A stretch of 18,038 bases of DNA from Willaertia magna (Eukaryota; Heterolobosea; Eutetramitea; Acrasida; Naegleriidae): the NCBI GenBank assembly GCA_902984215.1, contig CADWAF010000375.1:1-18038 (forward strand). Direction: 5' to 3'. Under the pieces are notes generated by a model. The model searched no databases, was not told where the DNA came from, and saw only the letters and a list, made by a program, of their open reading frames with translations. The position numbers and the translations under genes were made by a program. This document shows positions 17,454-18,038 of the stretch, one piece after another. Each line of letters opens with the position of its first letter. Position 1 is the first letter of the stretch.

Positions 17454-18038
17454 ATGGTTGAAAGTAATTTAAAAGACGGATTAAATTTTTTGACAATTGA
17501 CCACAATTTTATTCGTGAATTATTCTCTAATTTTCGTTTTGCAAACACACAAGAAGAAAAAGTGTCAATTGTAAAGAAATTTATTCGTGAAATCTCAGGA
17601 CATGCCAGCGCTGAAGAAAGATATTTCTATCCACTCATTAGAGATAAATTACCTAATGGTTCTTTATTATATGAACGTAATCATTTAGATGATCAGATGA
17701 ATAAAGAAATGTTACAATTTCTTTATGATTTTAGTGAAAAATCTACACAAAATGATTTTGACACGTACATGTTTAATAAAACTGTTGAAAAATTTATTAC
17801 AATTGAATTGGAACATTTAGAACAAGAAGAAACTGATGTTTTCCCTTTAATAAGAAAATATCTTACAAATGAAGAATTAGTAAAACTAGAAGATGATTTA
17901 AGATGGGCTAAACAAAATGCACCATTAATGCCTCATCCTGGGGCAGTAGCTAAAACTGAATTTGGAAGTAAGATATTACATCCAATCGCTGGGTTAATTG
18001 ACAGAACGCTTGATACGACCAATACAACAACAACTGTC
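17454..18038 (+). CDS. Hemerythrin-like (HHE) domain protein, 3' partial
   Basis: An open frame begins at ATG 17454, just after an A-rich leader, and has no stop before the window ends (195 codons). The protein is a four-helix hemerythrin-like domain of about 150 residues. The expected metal ligands occur in order: His17 (TIDHNFIRELF), His50 and Glu54 (SGHASAEERYFYPLI), His77 (ERNHLDDQM), His121 and Glu125 (ELEHLEQEETDVFPLI). This is the classic H...HxxxE...H...HxxxE pattern of HHE proteins, which bind a di-iron centre and act in oxygen, nitric oxide or iron handling, depending on the member. After the domain the chain goes on with MPHPGAVAK and a hydrophobic stretch, then Thr-rich sequence at the edge. 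No signal peptide is seen, so it is probably cytosolic. It follows the MFS gene by 140 bases on the same strand. Confidence 0.88.
   Translation, partial: MVESNLKDGLNFLTIDHNFIRELFSNFRFANTQEEKVSIVKKFIREISGHASAEERYFYPLIRDKLPNGSLLYERNHLDDQMNKEMLQFLYDFSEKSTQNDFDTYMFNKTVEKFITIELEHLEQEETDVFPLIRKYLTNEELVKLEDDLRWAKQNAPLMPHPGAVAKTEFGSKILHPIAGLIDRTLDTTNTTTTV

Overview
This is a gene-dense eukaryotic window from an AT-rich protist genome, most likely a heterolobosean amoeba of the Naegleria type. The organism call is inference. It rests on very short GT-AG introns (43 to 67 bases), an A-rich run just before most start codons, tightly packed genes on both strands, standard stop codons, and the mix of families: an RNAi-type RNA-dependent RNA polymerase, a secreted RCC1/EGF protein, and a membrane-anchored penicillin-acylase-like hydrolase. 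I see no rRNA, tRNA, CRISPR array or recognisable transposon.

Layout. 1-1281 (+) is the C-terminal catalytic half of a cellular RdRP, cut by the window's left edge. 1323-2672 (-) is a very AT-rich leucine-rich-repeat-like gene that stays open only by switching frame twice, with compensating shifts. 2713-3051 (+) is a small ORF of unknown function. 3118-5675 (-) is a secreted RCC1-repeat protein with a C-terminal EGF-like module, rebuilt across one intron to 831 residues. 5845-6147 (-) is a small hydrophilic protein resembling the Hsp12/Hsp9 stress family. 6344-8732 (-) is the biotin-containing alpha subunit of mitochondrial 3-methylcrotonyl-CoA carboxylase (three exons, 756 residues). 8855-10483 (-) is a type II membrane fucosyltransferase-like enzyme. 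10756-11583 (+) is a cysteine-rich type I membrane protein with an acidic tail. 11622-12236 (-) is a UBE2E-like ubiquitin-conjugating enzyme (three exons, 174 residues). 12386-15412 (+) is a penicillin-acylase-family Ntn-hydrolase behind three membrane segments. 15561-17313 (+) is an MFS transporter of the MFSD4/NaGLT1-like type (three exons, 546 residues). 17454-18038 (+) is a hemerythrin-like protein running off the right edge.

The genes do not form one pathway. They cover RNA silencing, leucine catabolism, secretory-pathway glycosylation, cell-surface or secreted proteins, ubiquitination, amide hydrolysis, transport and metal/oxygen chemistry. The main architectural points are three convergent gene pairs separated by only 38 to 66 bases, so their transcripts probably overlap; two divergent pairs sharing a 149- or 272-base promoter region; and the double-frameshifted LRR gene. 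All stretches without a gene are under 300 bases. Every exon join was worked out by hand from GT-AG boundaries, phase and family similarity, and no search or RNA data supports them.
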